Source: Mucilaginibacter sp. PPCGB 2223 (lineage in GTDB: Bacteria; Bacteroidota; Bacteroidia; Sphingobacteriales; Sphingobacteriaceae). Taken from it: a stretch of 64,000 bases of DNA. The stretch is from assembly GCF_001705515.1 (NCBI RefSeq), contig NZ_MDJS01000001.1, positions 1,302,001 through 1,366,000 of the forward strand. The letters run 5' to 3'. The notes below the pieces were generated by a model that was not told where the DNA came from, made no database searches, and worked only from the letters and a program-made list of their open reading frames with translations. Numbering within the stretch: the first letter of the stretch is position 1; each line of letters opens with the position of its first letter. A program made the position numbers and the translations under genes. This document shows positions 63,798 through 64,000 of this stretch, piece after piece.

Positions 63798-64000
63798 TTA
63801 TTTCTCCCCCTTCCTCTGCCTCAACAAATACATCTTCCGCTCATCAAACGAACTTTGCTCAATCGGCGATACAATATCTGCAAAAAGCTGGCTAAACTCC
63901 GGCGAATGATTTACCGGCCGCTGGGTCTTCAGGTCGACATGGATAAAATTAGTCCACAGTATGGCTTTCAGGGCGGTCTGTTGCTCGTCCCACATGCGCA
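63798..64000 (-). CDS. Thioesterase-like gene, N-terminus cut by window edge
   Basis: About 67 codons are visible and the frame is still open at the right edge; an internal Met at 63995 is probably not the start. 'LKAILWTNFIHVDLKTQRPVNHSPEF' resembles the C-terminal part of 4-hydroxybenzoyl-CoA thioesterase-like hot-dog proteins. The identification is tentative because the catalytic part is missing. Confidence 0.5.
   Translation of the reverse strand, partial: RMWDEQQTALKAILWTNFIHVDLKTQRPVNHSPEFSQLFADIVSPIEQSSFDERKMYLLRQRKGEK

Overview
The window looks like chromosome of a Bacteroidota bacterium of the Sphingobacteriaceae type (Mucilaginibacter/Pedobacter-like). The reasons are: several starts preceded by the Bacteroidota -7 box TAnnTTTG; very few Shine-Dalgarno sites; a fused MurF-alanine racemase; CarboxypepD_reg, DUF2807, DUF3810, DUF502 and DUF6526 family proteins; a PKD-repeat secreted protein; an ECF sigma/anti-sigma pair next to TonB-type genes; and a two-domain NADP isocitrate dehydrogenase. 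The family assignment is inference; no rRNA is present to settle it.

Layout. 1-6.3 kb: a truncated PKD/IgGFc-binding-like surface protein, a single-domain response regulator divergent from a 7TM-DISM histidine kinase, and a nucleoid-associated protein. 6.4-17.6 kb: RRM protein, EamA exporter, DUF502, MurF-Alr, RecX, a CarboxypepD/serine-hydrolase protein whose catalytic Ser and Lys are replaced, a Tat-type dienelactone hydrolase, a pseudouridine synthase, a barrel protein, TfoX-N and an esterase. 17.9-22.8 kb: an envelope/TonB block with ECF sigma factor, a membrane anti-sigma-like protein fused to plug-like and TonB-like segments, a DUF3810 protein and two tandem TonB proteins.

22.8-26.2 kb is an AT-rich accessory island. 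It holds the tail of a serine recombinase, a three-gene minus-strand operon (SAM methyltransferase, P-loop kinase-like protein, DUF4062 protein), a possible 51-residue basic peptide, short repeats, and then tRNA-Leu and tRNA-Gly. The operon is the best candidate here for an undescribed system.

26.5-50.4 kb is mostly metabolic and transport genes: GNAT, Tet-type MFS, secreted pectate lyase, MATE, histone-deacetylase-like amidohydrolase, kynureninase, FMN-binding stress protein, 3-methyladenine glycosylase, free-methionine-sulfoxide reductase, CrtA-like protein, Dph6-like enzyme, two DUF2807 proteins, S9 peptidase, RecQ, and a 43-residue membrane peptide with a strong Shine-Dalgarno. 50.7-64 kb: a propeller-amidohydrolase, FrnE-like DsbA, a flavoprotein whose start codon overlaps that of divergent nuoA, nuoAB without the rest of complex I, fasciclin, isocitrate dehydrogenase, purK-purE, a PQQ-propeller lipoprotein and a truncated thioesterase-like gene.

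The intergenic DNA carries several palindromic repeat families. One G/C-box family encodes the C-termini and sometimes the stop codons of neighbouring genes. No CRISPR array, rRNA, intact transposase or convincing riboswitch was seen.
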